NCBI RefSeq assembly: GCF_029937575.1
Contig: NZ_JAPYPS010000014.1
Span: 1 to 40,142, forward strand
Length of the DNA stretch: 40,142 bases
Direction of reading: 5' to 3'
Origin: Nocardioides sp.
GTDB taxonomy: Bacteria; Actinomycetota; Actinomycetes; Propionibacteriales; Nocardioidaceae
Below the pieces are notes generated by a model. It did not search any database and was not told the origin of the DNA. It was given only the letters and a program-made list of their open reading frames with translations. Below, piece after piece: positions 1-7,506 of this stretch (the first letter of the stretch is position 1; every line of letters begins with the position of its first letter). Both the position numbers and the translations under genes were made by a program.

Positions 1-167
1 GGACAACCGGGCCAGGTCCGCACTCAACCGGGTGATCGCGGCCTCGGTCTCCTCGCGTTCAAGGACCACGCCGGTGCCTCTTTGATCTGGTCGAGCCCGG
101 CTTCGAGCAGGTCGAGGAAACCGAGGACGGGGTGTCCTGTCCCGGTGCCGTCGAGGTGCCTGCTCAT
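1..167 (-). pseudogene. DUF222/HNH endonuclease family, 5' fragment with frameshift, runs off the left edge
   Basis: From the ATG at 165-167 the minus strand reads an N-terminus typical of actinobacterial DUF222 (13E12-type) proteins: a PVLGFLDLLEAGLD helix, then APAWSL. In that frame the protein becomes arginine/proline-rich after about 38 residues and stops at 24. One frame over, the expected sequence resumes as EETEAAITRLSADLARL and stays open to base 1. A single missing base around 51-58 would join the two parts (NA-EETEAA). The catalytic HNH region would lie outside the window. This is therefore a frameshifted copy or a sequencing error, and either way a second member of the family besides the intact gene at 5876-7111. 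Family assignment is fairly sure; pseudogene status depends on the single-base call. Confidence 0.6.
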
Positions 168-317
168 GGGACCACTCAAGCACCTGCCACCGACATCGCC
201 GGACGCCCAATCTGGCTCAACCATGCGGGTTGTGGACACCCCGGTTGTGCACAGGCTGTGGACGATTCGTGGGCAGATCGCGCTACGCGTTGCGCGTCGG
301 GAGGAGGCGGTCCATGG

Positions 318-953
318 TCACCGATAGAACGTGAAGATCGTCTGGCCGGGCACCAGCGGCTCCGGCGCCACCACGAGCCGGTTGACGCCGACCCGCATGC
401 CCGTGCCCTCGATCCACTCCACGCAGGAGAGCTCCTCGAAGCCGGCCTCGGTGAACCACCGTCGGATGTCCGGCACCAGGTCCAGGTCTTGGACGCCACG
501 CGTCCAGATCACCGTCGCGCCGGGTGCGCAGAGCTGTCGGGAGGTGTGCGCGAGGCGCTCGATGTCCTCCGCGGAGATGTTGCCCATGATCCCGCTCAGT
601 AGGACGAGGTCGGCCGGGACCAGACCCTCGTAGGTGTCGGTGAGCCCGGCATCGGCATGGACGACGTCCAGGTCGACGCCGAGGTCGGCGATCCGGTGGC
701 GGGAGACGTCGTTGTTGGCGGCCTCGATCTCCACGAGGGCACCGCTGACCCGCGCCCGATCGGCGGCTTCGGCCTCCGCCAGTACGCCGAGGATGTCGTG
801 CCCCTGCCCGGCGCAGACGCTGAGGACTCGCACCGGACCGGTGGTGCTCGTCAGCCAGTCCCGGATGGCTCCCTGGACCAGGCGCAATCGCGCCGACAAG
901 TCGGAGCCGGGGTCGTCGTACGCCGCGTGCCAGCGCACGTAGTCACGCACCAT
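318..953 (-). CDS. class I SAM-dependent methyltransferase-like protein
   Basis: This 211-aa protein has a Rossmann-type S-adenosylmethionine site: VRVLSVCAGQGHDILGVL fits motif I (hydrophobic strand, then a glycine-containing loop). An acidic strand end (ALVEIEA) and DLVLLSGIMGNIS follow in the places of motifs II and IV. The region before the Rossmann core (YVRWHAAYDDPGSDLSARLRLVQ) looks like a cap helix. The substrate cannot be told from sequence. The gene is convergent with nothing close by and ends 150 bp from the DUF222 fragment. Upstream lies the SRPBCC gene on the same strand, 28 bp away, so the two may be co-transcribed. The fold is fairly secure; activity is inferred. Confidence 0.8.
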   Translation of the reverse strand: MVRDYVRWHAAYDDPGSDLSARLRLVQGAIRDWLTSTTGPVRVLSVCAGQGHDILGVLAEAEAADRARVSGALVEIEAANNDVSRHRIADLGVDLDVVHADAGLTDTYEGLVPADLVLLSGIMGNISAEDIERLAHTSRQLCAPGATVIWTRGVQDLDLVPDIRRWFTEAGFEELSCVEWIEGTGMRVGVNRLVVAPEPLVPGQTIFTFYR

Positions 954-981
954 GCAGACCGTTCTACCCCCGCGGGGAGCG

Positions 982-1416
982 CTACACCAGACCGTTGAGC
1001 ACCTCGGTCATCTGCTCCTCGGTCTTGGTCCCGATCCGCTCGAAGAGCAGCTTCATGATGGGCTCGGCGATCTTCCCTGCCCCCTTGGCCTCGATGACGG
1101 CCTCGTAGGTGACCTCGCTCCCCGCGCCACTGGCGACGACCGTGATCGTGTCCACGGTGGTGGCGGAGTCGTTCTCGCCCTTGAACTCGACACTCCCGCC
1201 GGTGAGCTTCGTCAGCTCGTAGGTGAGCTCCGTCTCGATGCCTGCGATCTTCGATACGTTGTGGAAGGTGGTCCCGACCTCGATGGGGCCGGCGCCCTCT
1301 CGCGTGCAGGACTCCGTGCCGGGGTCCCACTCCTCGGCGTGGCTGAAGTCCTTGAGGTAGTCGATGACGACGTCGGGGGCCGGGTGGACGTGGAAGGTGC
1401 GACTCACGGTAGGCAT
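982..1416 (-). CDS. SRPBCC (START-like) family protein
   Basis: This 144-aa protein has the hallmarks of the polyketide cyclase/SRPBCC helix-grip fold. It starts with a strand carrying VSRTFHVHPAPDVVIDYLKDFSHAEEWDPGTESC, where the W-x-P turn is characteristic. A run of alternating beta strands follows (TFHNVSKIAGIETELTYELTKL), and it ends in a long C-terminal helix (AEPIMKLLFERIGTKTEEQMTEVL) that closes the ligand cavity. These proteins bind or process hydrophobic small molecules; no catalytic residues can be assigned here. It lies 28 bp upstream of the methyltransferase-like gene on the same strand and may share its transcript. The family call is firm and the function unknown. Confidence 0.85.
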   Translation of the reverse strand: MPTVSRTFHVHPAPDVVIDYLKDFSHAEEWDPGTESCTREGAGPIEVGTTFHNVSKIAGIETELTYELTKLTGGSVEFKGENDSATTVDTITVVASGAGSEVTYEAVIEAKGAGKIAEPIMKLLFERIGTKTEEQMTEVLNGLV

Positions 1417-1425
1417 GCGAACACG

Positions 1426-1671
1426 CTACGAAGGAAGCTCCGGGCGGGCCTCACCCGTGAGGGGACGTACCTCCTCGCGGTCCGGGTCCCACCGCCGCAG
1501 TCCGGTCAGGACCAGCTCCTCGTCGCCCGACCCCACGGCGTCGACCGCGTCCTGCAGCTGCTCGCGCCAGACGCGCCGCCCGAGGGTGGCGTGCGGAAGC
1601 CAGCCCGGGTGCTGGTGGCCGGCGGTGACGCCGCGCAGCCGGAGGACCGCCGCCATCACGTCGTCCGGCAC
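1426..1671 (-). pseudogene. 2'-5' RNA ligase-like C-terminal remnant
   Basis: The frame ending at 1426 carries GWLPHATLGRRV followed by GLRRWDPDREEV. These match the C-terminal half of actinobacterial 2'-5' RNA ligase/2H phosphoesterase proteins, in which a second HxT motif precedes a conserved LRRWD segment. The N-terminal half with the first HxT is absent. The frame is open upstream only to about 1740 before it meets the divergent hydrolase gene, and it offers no ATG/GTG/TTG further upstream than the GTG at 1671 (ATG at 1656). The family is normally about 170 aa and here only about 81 aa can be read. It is probably a decayed or truncated gene, though a short expressed protein cannot be excluded. 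It abuts the SRPBCC gene. Confidence 0.4.
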
Positions 1672-1749
1672 GTCGACGACGCGTGCCCACCCCAGGCAGG
1701 ACGGGTCGATCAGCCATGCAGAGACCGTAACCGCACTAGGCTCACCCCC

Positions 1750-2481
1750 ATGGGCCTCATCGACTCCTGGAGCGTCGGCGAGCACACCGCCGACGGCAAG
1801 ACGTTCCCGACGTACCGCAAGGGCACCGGACCGGGGGTGGTCGTGATCCACGAGATTCCGGGACTCACCGATGCGGTGATCGGCTTCGGCGACGAGATCG
1901 TGGAGGCCGGCTACACAGTGGTGATGCCGCAGCTGTTCGGCGAGCCGGGGATGAAGCTCGCCTCGCTCGCGACCGCCAAGTCCATGGCCTCGATCTGCGT
2001 GCGCAAGGAGTTCACCAAGCTGGCGACCCGGGAGACCACCCCGATGGCCGACTGGCTGCGCAGTCTTGCCCGCGAGCTGCACGGCGAGCTCGGCGGACCC
2101 GGCGTCGGTGCCCTCGGCATGTGCTTCACCGGCGGATTCGCGCTCGCCATGATGGTCGACGAGTCCGTCGCGGCTCCTGTGCTCTGTCAGCCCTCGACCC
2201 CGTTCCCGGTCGGCAAGAAGCGCGCTGCCGACCTGAACCTCTCCCCCGCCGACCTGACCAGGGTCAAGGCTCGCGCCGCCGCGGGCTGCGAGGTGCTCGG
2301 GCTCCGCTTCGTCGGCGATGCCGCCGTCGGGACGCGTTTCGAGACCCTCACCTCCGAGATCGGGGACGCGTTCATCAAGGTCGAGTTCCCCGGCAAGCAG
2401 CACTCCACCCTGACCCTGCACCGCCAGCAGGAGGGCGTCGATCGGGTGATCTCGTTCTTCGACGAGAAGCTGGCCGTCTGA
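1750..2481 (+). CDS. dienelactone hydrolase family protein
   Basis: This 243-aa alpha/beta hydrolase has the dienelactone hydrolase layout. GVVVIHEIPGL supplies the conserved glutamate after the first core strand. GMCFTGG places a cysteine nucleophile at residue 125. FVGDAAV gives the likely acid, and GKQHST near the C-terminus gives the catalytic histidine. Such enzymes hydrolyse lactones or related esters in aromatic degradation, but many actinobacterial members have unknown substrates. The ATG at 1750 is preferred over the long upstream extension, which is antisense to other genes. The next gene overlaps its stop codon, so the two are likely co-translated. Confidence 0.9.
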   Translation: MGLIDSWSVGEHTADGKTFPTYRKGTGPGVVVIHEIPGLTDAVIGFGDEIVEAGYTVVMPQLFGEPGMKLASLATAKSMASICVRKEFTKLATRETTPMADWLRSLARELHGELGGPGVGALGMCFTGGFALAMMVDESVAAPVLCQPSTPFPVGKKRAADLNLSPADLTRVKARAAAGCEVLGLRFVGDAAVGTRFETLTSEIGDAFIKVEFPGKQHSTLTLHRQQEGVDRVISFFDEKLAV

Positions 2482-3839
2482 ACGGCGCAGCACGCTCGGG
2501 CGAGAGCATCGACGACTACGCCCGCGCCAGGTGGAACGACCTCGTCCGCACGGCTCTCTGTCTCGGCGACCACGTCCTCGATGCTGAGGGCGCGGCCCAG
2601 GACGCCCTGGCCCGGTCGTGGTCACGCTGGCCCGCCGAGCACCGCTCGGGCGACGTCGACGTACTGGTGTACGGCGAGCTGTTGGCCGCCCGCGCCACCC
2701 GCGGGGGCGGCACCACCGCCAGTGACAGCGAGGTCGCCCGCGTCCTGACGGGCGGGGCCGGACTCGGTCCGCACCAGGTCGAGGACCTGACGGGGACGAC
2801 CGCCGACATCGCCGAGTCCTGGGGCCCCGAGGAGTGGGACAGCCTGTACGCCGCCCCCGCGCCGATCGCCGAGATCCGTGGCGTGGTGGCGGCGCGACGG
2901 CGCAGACGCATCCTCGCGACCCTCGGAGCGGCCGCGGTGGTCGCGGTGGTGGGCTTCGTCCTCGTCGTCTCCGGCGAGGACGCACCCGGACCCGAACCGG
3001 ACCTCCCACAGGTCCCCAACGCGATCCCGCTCGCCTGGTGGAGCGACGACGTCCTGCATCTCGGACGCGTCGAGGTCGAGACCCCCGGTCTCGAGGCCCT
3101 CGCGCAGGCGGGCAGCGACCCGTCGTACGCCGTCGTGTACGGCGACACCCTGGGCCAGGTCGTGCAGGTCGAGGCCGACGGGAGCAGCGCGGCGGTCGGG
3201 ATGGTCGAGCCCGGTGAAGCCGTGCTCGGATCAGAGCAGGGACGGGTGGCCTGGGTCGACCGCTCCAGCGGCACGCCCGACCTCGTGCTGTGGGACGCCG
3301 CCGACAAGACAGCAGTCGCCTCCCTCGACCTCGCGGCCTCGCATGCGGGGGCGGACGCGGTGCTCGTCGGCTTCGACGGCGAGGCGGCCTACCTGCGTAC
3401 GTCCGACGGTCTGACCGACGTCTGGGTCGGTGAGGGCGACAGCGCACCGGTGGACCGTCGAAGTCCCTACGCCACGGTGTCACTGGGCGGTCGTGACCTG
3501 TCCCCGGACGCGCGTCTGCTGGCGCAGTGGACACCCGGTGAGTCCGGGCTGGTCGTGCGCCCATCCTCCGAGCCTGGTCGGGGGCGGCCGATGGACGTGC
3601 CCGGCACACGGGTCCTCACGGCGAGCTTCGTCGACGACGTCCGGCTCGTCGTCGTCACGACCCGCACCTACCTGCTGGGCCGCGACTTCAACGACGGGGT
3701 CACCCAGTCGGGTCGCTTCCCCGTGGCGGACCTGGTCACGTGCGACGCGAGCACGGGTGACTGCGAGACGTCGCAGCGTCGGGTGGAGGACGTCGAGCCG
3801 TCTGACCCCCGGTCCGGGATCGTCCTCGCCGAGCGATGA
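2478..3839 (+). CDS. membrane protein with ECF-sigma-like N-terminus and extracytoplasmic propeller-like domain
   Basis: Residues about 8-52 (SIDDYARARWNDLVRTALCLGDHVLDAEGAAQDALARSW) resemble region 2 of SigE-type ECF sigma factors of actinobacteria. No recognisable region 4 follows. Residues about 145-164 form one membrane helix after an RRRRR stop-transfer patch. The remaining roughly 290 residues are beta-rich repeats of the type YAVVYGDTLGQVVQV, GRVAWVDRSSGTPDLVLWD and LLAQWTPGESGLVV, suggesting a beta-propeller outside the membrane. No ATG, GTG or TTG is available before the sigma-like part; the CTG at 2478 (overlapping the hydrolase stop as CTGA) is the only start that keeps it. The next in-frame GTG would lose that domain. 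It may act as a membrane regulator; this is inference. About 453 aa. Confidence 0.65.
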   Translation: MNGAARSGESIDDYARARWNDLVRTALCLGDHVLDAEGAAQDALARSWSRWPAEHRSGDVDVLVYGELLAARATRGGGTTASDSEVARVLTGGAGLGPHQVEDLTGTTADIAESWGPEEWDSLYAAPAPIAEIRGVVAARRRRRILATLGAAAVVAVVGFVLVVSGEDAPGPEPDLPQVPNAIPLAWWSDDVLHLGRVEVETPGLEALAQAGSDPSYAVVYGDTLGQVVQVEADGSSAAVGMVEPGEAVLGSEQGRVAWVDRSSGTPDLVLWDAADKTAVASLDLAASHAGADAVLVGFDGEAAYLRTSDGLTDVWVGEGDSAPVDRRSPYATVSLGGRDLSPDARLLAQWTPGESGLVVRPSSEPGRGRPMDVPGTRVLTASFVDDVRLVVVTTRTYLLGRDFNDGVTQSGRFPVADLVTCDASTGDCETSQRRVEDVEPSDPRSGIVLAER

Positions 3840-3846
3840 CGGAAGA

Positions 3847-5442
3847 ATGGCGTGGGTGACCGATCTCAGCCTCGTCCTGCTGGCCGCGCTCGCTGCTGGA
3901 CTGGTCTGCGCGGTGATCCGGCTCCCCCCACTCGTGGGCTTCCTGGCGGCGGGTTTCGCGCTCAACGCCGCGGGAGTGGACGAGCTCGAGGGGCTCGAGA
4001 CGTTGGCCGACCTCGGCGTCGCGCTCCTGCTCTTCGGGATCGGGCTCAAGCTCGACATCCGGATCCTGGGGCGCCGCGAGGTCTGGCTGACGAGCGTCGC
4101 CCACCTCGGCGCGTCGACGGCGTTGGCCTGGGCCTACCTCGGCGTGATCGCCCTGGTCGGCGCCGGCCTGCTGGCCGACACCGACTGGCGCTCACTGCTC
4201 GTCGTCGCCTTCGCCCTGTCCTTCTCCAGCACCGTGCTCGTGGTGAAGGCCCTCGAGGAGAGCGGCTCGGCGCAGTCGCGCTTCGGGGTGACCGCGCTCG
4301 GCATCCTGATCATCCAGGACATCGCCGCAGTGATCTTCCTGACCGCGGCCAAGGGCTCGCCGCCGAGCCCGTGGGCGGTCCTGCTGATCCTGCTGGTCCC
4401 GGCCGCTCTCGTCGTACGTCGGGTGCTCGCCCGGATCGACCACGGCGAGCTGCTGCCGCTCTTCGGTCTGGCGCTGGCCCTCGGGCCCGGCTACGCGCTC
4501 TTCGAGGCGGTCGGGCTCAAGGGTGACCTCGGCGCGCTGGTCATCGGGCTGCTCCTGGCGCCCGAGCCGCGCTCGGCCGAGCTGGCCAAGACGCTGTTCT
4601 CCGTCAAGGAGCTCCTGCTCGTCGGCTTCTTCCTCTCGATCGGCTTCACCGGGCTCCCCTCCGGCGGCGACCTCGCCCTCGCGGCGCTGCTGGTCGTGCT
4701 GGTGCCGTTGAAGTCGTGGGGCTTCGCGCTGCTCCTGCGGCTGCAGGGCATGCGGCACCGGACGTCGGTCAAGGCCGCGACGGTGCTGGGCAACTACTCG
4801 GAGTTCGCGCTGATCGTGGCGGCCGTCGGAGCCTCGTCCGACCTGATCGACGAGCAGTGGCTCGTCGTCCTGGCCACCAGCGTCGCATTCAGCTTCCTGC
4901 TCTCGGCACTGCTCAACGGCCGCACGGAGTCGTTGGTCACCGTGGCCGAGAAGCGCTGGCCCACCCAGGACTCCGACCGCCTCCACCCCGACGATCGGCC
5001 GATCGACGTCGCGCACGCCGACGCGGTCGTGCTCGGCATGGGCCGGGTCGGCTGCGCGACGTACCACCAGCTGACGACGGAGTACGGCCTGCACGTCATC
5101 GGCATCGAGAGCGGCGAGGACCGCGCGGCGGAGCTGCGCGCCGAGGGCATGGACGTCATCGTGGGCGATGCGATGGACCCCGACCTCTACCACCGGTTGA
5201 CCCGGACCAACGAGATCGACCTGGCCGTGCTGGCGATGCCTTTCCACGGTGCCAACCTGACCGCGATGCGGTTGCTGGAGGGCCGGGACTTCGCCGGGAC
5301 GGTGGTGGCGGTGGCGCAGTACGACGACGAGGCGACCGAGATGCGCACGCACGTGGACGCGGTGCTCGGGCTCTACGACGGCACCGGCACCGCGCTGGCC
5401 GACAACGCCGCCGAGCTGGCCGGCTTCACCCGACGGGAGTGA
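3847..5442 (+). CDS. CPA2-type cation:proton antiporter with C-terminal KTN/TrkA-N domain
   Basis: A 531-aa integral membrane protein. The first 365 residues or so hold many hydrophobic helices in the Na+/H+ exchanger pattern, with LVGFLAAGFALNAAGV and LADLGVALLLFGIGLKLD near the start and ALSFSSTVLVVKAL in the core. After the membrane part, ADAVVLGMGRVGCATYHQL is a GxGxxG Rossmann motif of a TrkA-N (KTN) nucleotide-binding domain, as in YbaL/KefB proteins. It probably exchanges K+ or Na+ for protons under NAD(H) or nucleotide control. The start at 3847 is preceded by GGAAGA and lies 7 nt after the previous stop. Its last 17 bases overlap the convergent MOSC gene. Ion specificity is not readable. 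Confidence 0.9.
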   Translation: MAWVTDLSLVLLAALAAGLVCAVIRLPPLVGFLAAGFALNAAGVDELEGLETLADLGVALLLFGIGLKLDIRILGRREVWLTSVAHLGASTALAWAYLGVIALVGAGLLADTDWRSLLVVAFALSFSSTVLVVKALEESGSAQSRFGVTALGILIIQDIAAVIFLTAAKGSPPSPWAVLLILLVPAALVVRRVLARIDHGELLPLFGLALALGPGYALFEAVGLKGDLGALVIGLLLAPEPRSAELAKTLFSVKELLLVGFFLSIGFTGLPSGGDLALAALLVVLVPLKSWGFALLLRLQGMRHRTSVKAATVLGNYSEFALIVAAVGASSDLIDEQWLVVLATSVAFSFLLSALLNGRTESLVTVAEKRWPTQDSDRLHPDDRPIDVAHADAVVLGMGRVGCATYHQLTTEYGLHVIGIESGEDRAAELRAEGMDVIVGDAMDPDLYHRLTRTNEIDLAVLAMPFHGANLTAMRLLEGRDFAGTVVAVAQYDDEATEMRTHVDAVLGLYDGTGTALADNAAELAGFTRRE

Positions 5443-5860
5443 CCTCGTCGCCGATGGCGATGGAGCCGCCCTCGAGCACCCGGAACACCGATCCGCCCCG
5501 GCGCCGCAACGCCTCCTGGGCACCGCGACCGATCGTGTCGTCGAGCAGCTTGCAGGGTGCTGCCACCCGCACCACCTCCAGGAGCACGTCACCGATCCGG
5601 ACGTGGGATCCCGGGTCGCGCGGCACCACCCCGTCGCTGATCGTGATGTTGCGCCGGGTCAGGTGGGCGGGCACCTCGGCGCCGTAGAGTGCGGTCGCCT
5701 CGGCCAGCGCCGCAGCGCTCTGCACGGTGACGTGGCGGTGCTTGGTGCCGTGGTAGCGGTCGCCCACGATCCCCTTGCCGGCCTCGACCTCGATGTGGTC
5801 GACGGCGCGCATGGGGAGTCGGGTCGCCTTGGCGATGTGGAGGCAGAGCACGCTCGTCAC
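5426..5860 (-). CDS. MOSC domain-containing protein
   Basis: This 144-aa protein is a compact MOSC (molybdenum cofactor sulfurase C-terminal) domain. Visible features are the early GKGIVGDRYHG segment, TRRNITISDG, and the conserved cysteine in APCKLLDDTIG, which in this family carries or receives sulfur. GGSVFRVLEGGSIAIGDEV is the usual end. Stand-alone MOSC proteins are thought to take part in sulfur or metal-cofactor transfer or detoxification; the actual partner is unknown. It converges on the antiporter gene with a 17-bp overlap. The family call is firm. Confidence 0.88.
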   Translation of the reverse strand: MTSVLCLHIAKATRLPMRAVDHIEVEAGKGIVGDRYHGTKHRHVTVQSAAALAEATALYGAEVPAHLTRRNITISDGVVPRDPGSHVRIGDVLLEVVRVAAPCKLLDDTIGRGAQEALRRRGGSVFRVLEGGSIAIGDEVTPVG

Positions 5861-5875
5861 GGCGTCAGGCTAGGG

Positions 5876-7111
5876 CTAGGCGACGCGGGTCCAGACGCCT
5901 GGTTGGCGTTGGATGAAGTGGTCTCGGGGGTTGCTGCCCGGTGGTGCGGGGGCGCGGGAGTCGTAGGAGGCTCCGGTCGGAGTCGTGACCCGGGTTGTGT
6001 GGGGCTCGATCACGTCCTCGGAGACCACCTCGTGGGTGATCCCGGGGTCCTGCTTGGTGTAGTTGCAGGCCTCGCAGAGGCCCTGACCGTTGTGCAGGCT
6101 GGTCTCGCCACCCTCGGCGGCCTCGTGGACGTGGTCGAGGTGACGGATCGGGGCATCGCACCACGGGGTGCGGCAACGGCGATCGCGCACCTGGATGAAC
6201 TGACGGAGCCGGCCGTGGAAGACACGTTGGGTCGACTCCATCGCGACCAGGTGGTCGGTGTCGGCGAACAGACGCCGGATCACGGTCCGCGTCCGCGGCG
6301 AGGCCAGAATCAGCTCGCGCGCGACGGTGGCCGGGATCGGACCCAGACCCGGGACCTCGGCAGGCTCCGTGCCGCCCGCCAGGAGCGACTCGACCGGCAC
6401 GACCAGGTCGATGCGGACCGGCACCGAGTCGGCCACGACCTGGCCGGTGAGGCGCTCGACGAACAGGTCGGCCTTGATCTGCGCCCGGGTCCGCTCATCG
6501 CCCTGCTGCTTGAGGAGGTCGGCCCGCTCATCGAGGGAGGAGACGATCGCGGCCATCTGCCAGTCCGCGATCACCCCGGTGACCTCGCCACACCCATCAG
6601 CACGGGTGCGGGACTCGACATGACGGGCCTTATGGGCGCGTTCGCGCTTGCGGAGCGCTGCGGCTTCGTCGATGCGCAGCACGATCCGCCGTGCAGCGTC
6701 GGCGATGTCGCGGTCTCCGAGGGTCGGGTGCTCCAGCAGGTGATCGGCGATCGCAGCATCCGCCGCACGACGGTCGGCCAACGCGAGGTCGGCGGTCTCG
6801 TTGACGATGATCTCGGCGCGCCGTTCGTTGAGGTCGCCCGACTCGAGCAGTCCGAGAACCTCGGGGTGGTCCTCGACCAGCCCGCGGGCGAGCTTGAGGA
6901 ACCTCGCGCCCCGGTGGGGCGACTCGTGACGCGCCAGGCCGACCTCGGTGGCCATCGCCTTCTCGCTGGTCGTCGGCCGCACACCGGTCTCGTCCAGCCG
7001 TGCGGTCAACCGCGCCTGTCGCGCACACATCGCTGCCTTCAGCCGCTCGATCTCCTCCAGCTCCGCGACACACTCCACCGCCGTGTCGGGGAGCGGGTCG
7101 ACTGCGAACAT
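5876..7111 (-). CDS. DUF222/HNH endonuclease family protein (13E12-like)
   Basis: A 411-aa protein with the family layout: an N-terminal DUF222 helical region (ELEEIERLKAAMCARQARLTARLDE onward) and a C-terminal HNH nuclease site. In the latter, CRTPWCDAPIRHLDHVHEAAEGG and LHNGQGLCEACNY supply the zinc cysteines and catalytic histidines. Such genes are dispersed in many copies in actinobacteria and behave like repetitive, possibly mobile or homing-like elements; their role is not settled. The start at 7111 (MFAVDPLPD) is chosen over upstream options because homologues begin this way and because a promoter ends 7 nt before it, which points to a leaderless message. A frameshifted relative lies at 1-167. 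Confidence 0.9.
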   Translation of the reverse strand: MFAVDPLPDTAVECVAELEEIERLKAAMCARQARLTARLDETGVRPTTSEKAMATEVGLARHESPHRGARFLKLARGLVEDHPEVLGLLESGDLNERRAEIIVNETADLALADRRAADAAIADHLLEHPTLGDRDIADAARRIVLRIDEAAALRKRERAHKARHVESRTRADGCGEVTGVIADWQMAAIVSSLDERADLLKQQGDERTRAQIKADLFVERLTGQVVADSVPVRIDLVVPVESLLAGGTEPAEVPGLGPIPATVARELILASPRTRTVIRRLFADTDHLVAMESTQRVFHGRLRQFIQVRDRRCRTPWCDAPIRHLDHVHEAAEGGETSLHNGQGLCEACNYTKQDPGITHEVVSEDVIEPHTTRVTTPTGASYDSRAPAPPGSNPRDHFIQRQPGVWTRVA

Positions 7112-7118
7112 GTGTTCG

Positions 7119-7147
7119 ATTATACACAGAACGCTCGCCTCTCGCAA
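7119..7147 (-). promoter_or_regulatory. Leaderless sigma-70-type promoter for the DUF222/HNH gene
   Basis: On the minus strand, TTGCGA (7147-7142) and a perfect TATAAT (7124-7119) are separated by exactly 17 nt. Seven nucleotides after TATAAT comes the ATG at 7111, so transcription would begin at or beside the start codon. No Shine-Dalgarno sequence is present. Leaderless mRNAs are common in actinobacteria. The site is read directly from sequence; activity is inferred. Confidence 0.7.
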
Positions 7148-7506
7148 TGACGCGCTCCCCGTTGGGGATGACATCACGTCAGACTTTGGCCGACGACGGT
7201 TCGTGAACGTCCCGGCAAGGAGCCTTGGCGGTGGAGGACCTGGATCGGGTGCCGCCGGCCGAGCGCAGGCTCTACAGCCATGCCCGGCTGTCGACCGCCC
7301 TTTGGACCACAGCGACGCAGTGGAGTCCAGCAGAGTGGTGTACGACGACCTGAGTGAGCGTGCCTCCGACGTAGGCGCGGCTTTGCGCCCAGAATGACGT
7401 GGGCTAGGGCAAGCCGCGATCGGCACCAGGTCGCACAAGAAGCCGCCACTGACGGACACGACCCCTAGACTCCAACCTGCGAGGCTAGAACGACGGGAGG
7501 TGGATC
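7148..7506. other. Non-coding stretch left of the AAA+/S8 island
   Basis: No frame here has convincing codon usage or a recognisable protein; the short ORFs are arginine-rich and look like chance. The only clear signal is the Shine-Dalgarno GGGAGG at 7495-7500, six nucleotides before the GTG of the AAA+ gene. I saw no tRNA, no integrase remnant and no long direct repeat shared with the right flank of the island. Confidence 0.5.

Noticed and set aside
1426..3609. Long minus-strand open frame opposite the hydrolase and sigma-like genes
   Set aside because: Apart from its last roughly 80 residues (the RNA ligase remnant) it is Arg/Pro-rich antisense sequence, typical of GC-rich shadow frames.
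4192..5592. 466-codon minus-strand frame opposite the antiporter
   Set aside because: Low-complexity sequence rich in Arg, Gln and Glu with no family features; the plus-strand antiporter explains the region.
7174..7449. 91-codon minus-strand frame upstream of the HNH gene
   Set aside because: Arg- and Cys-rich, no ribosome site, no family; it lies in a region that looks non-coding.
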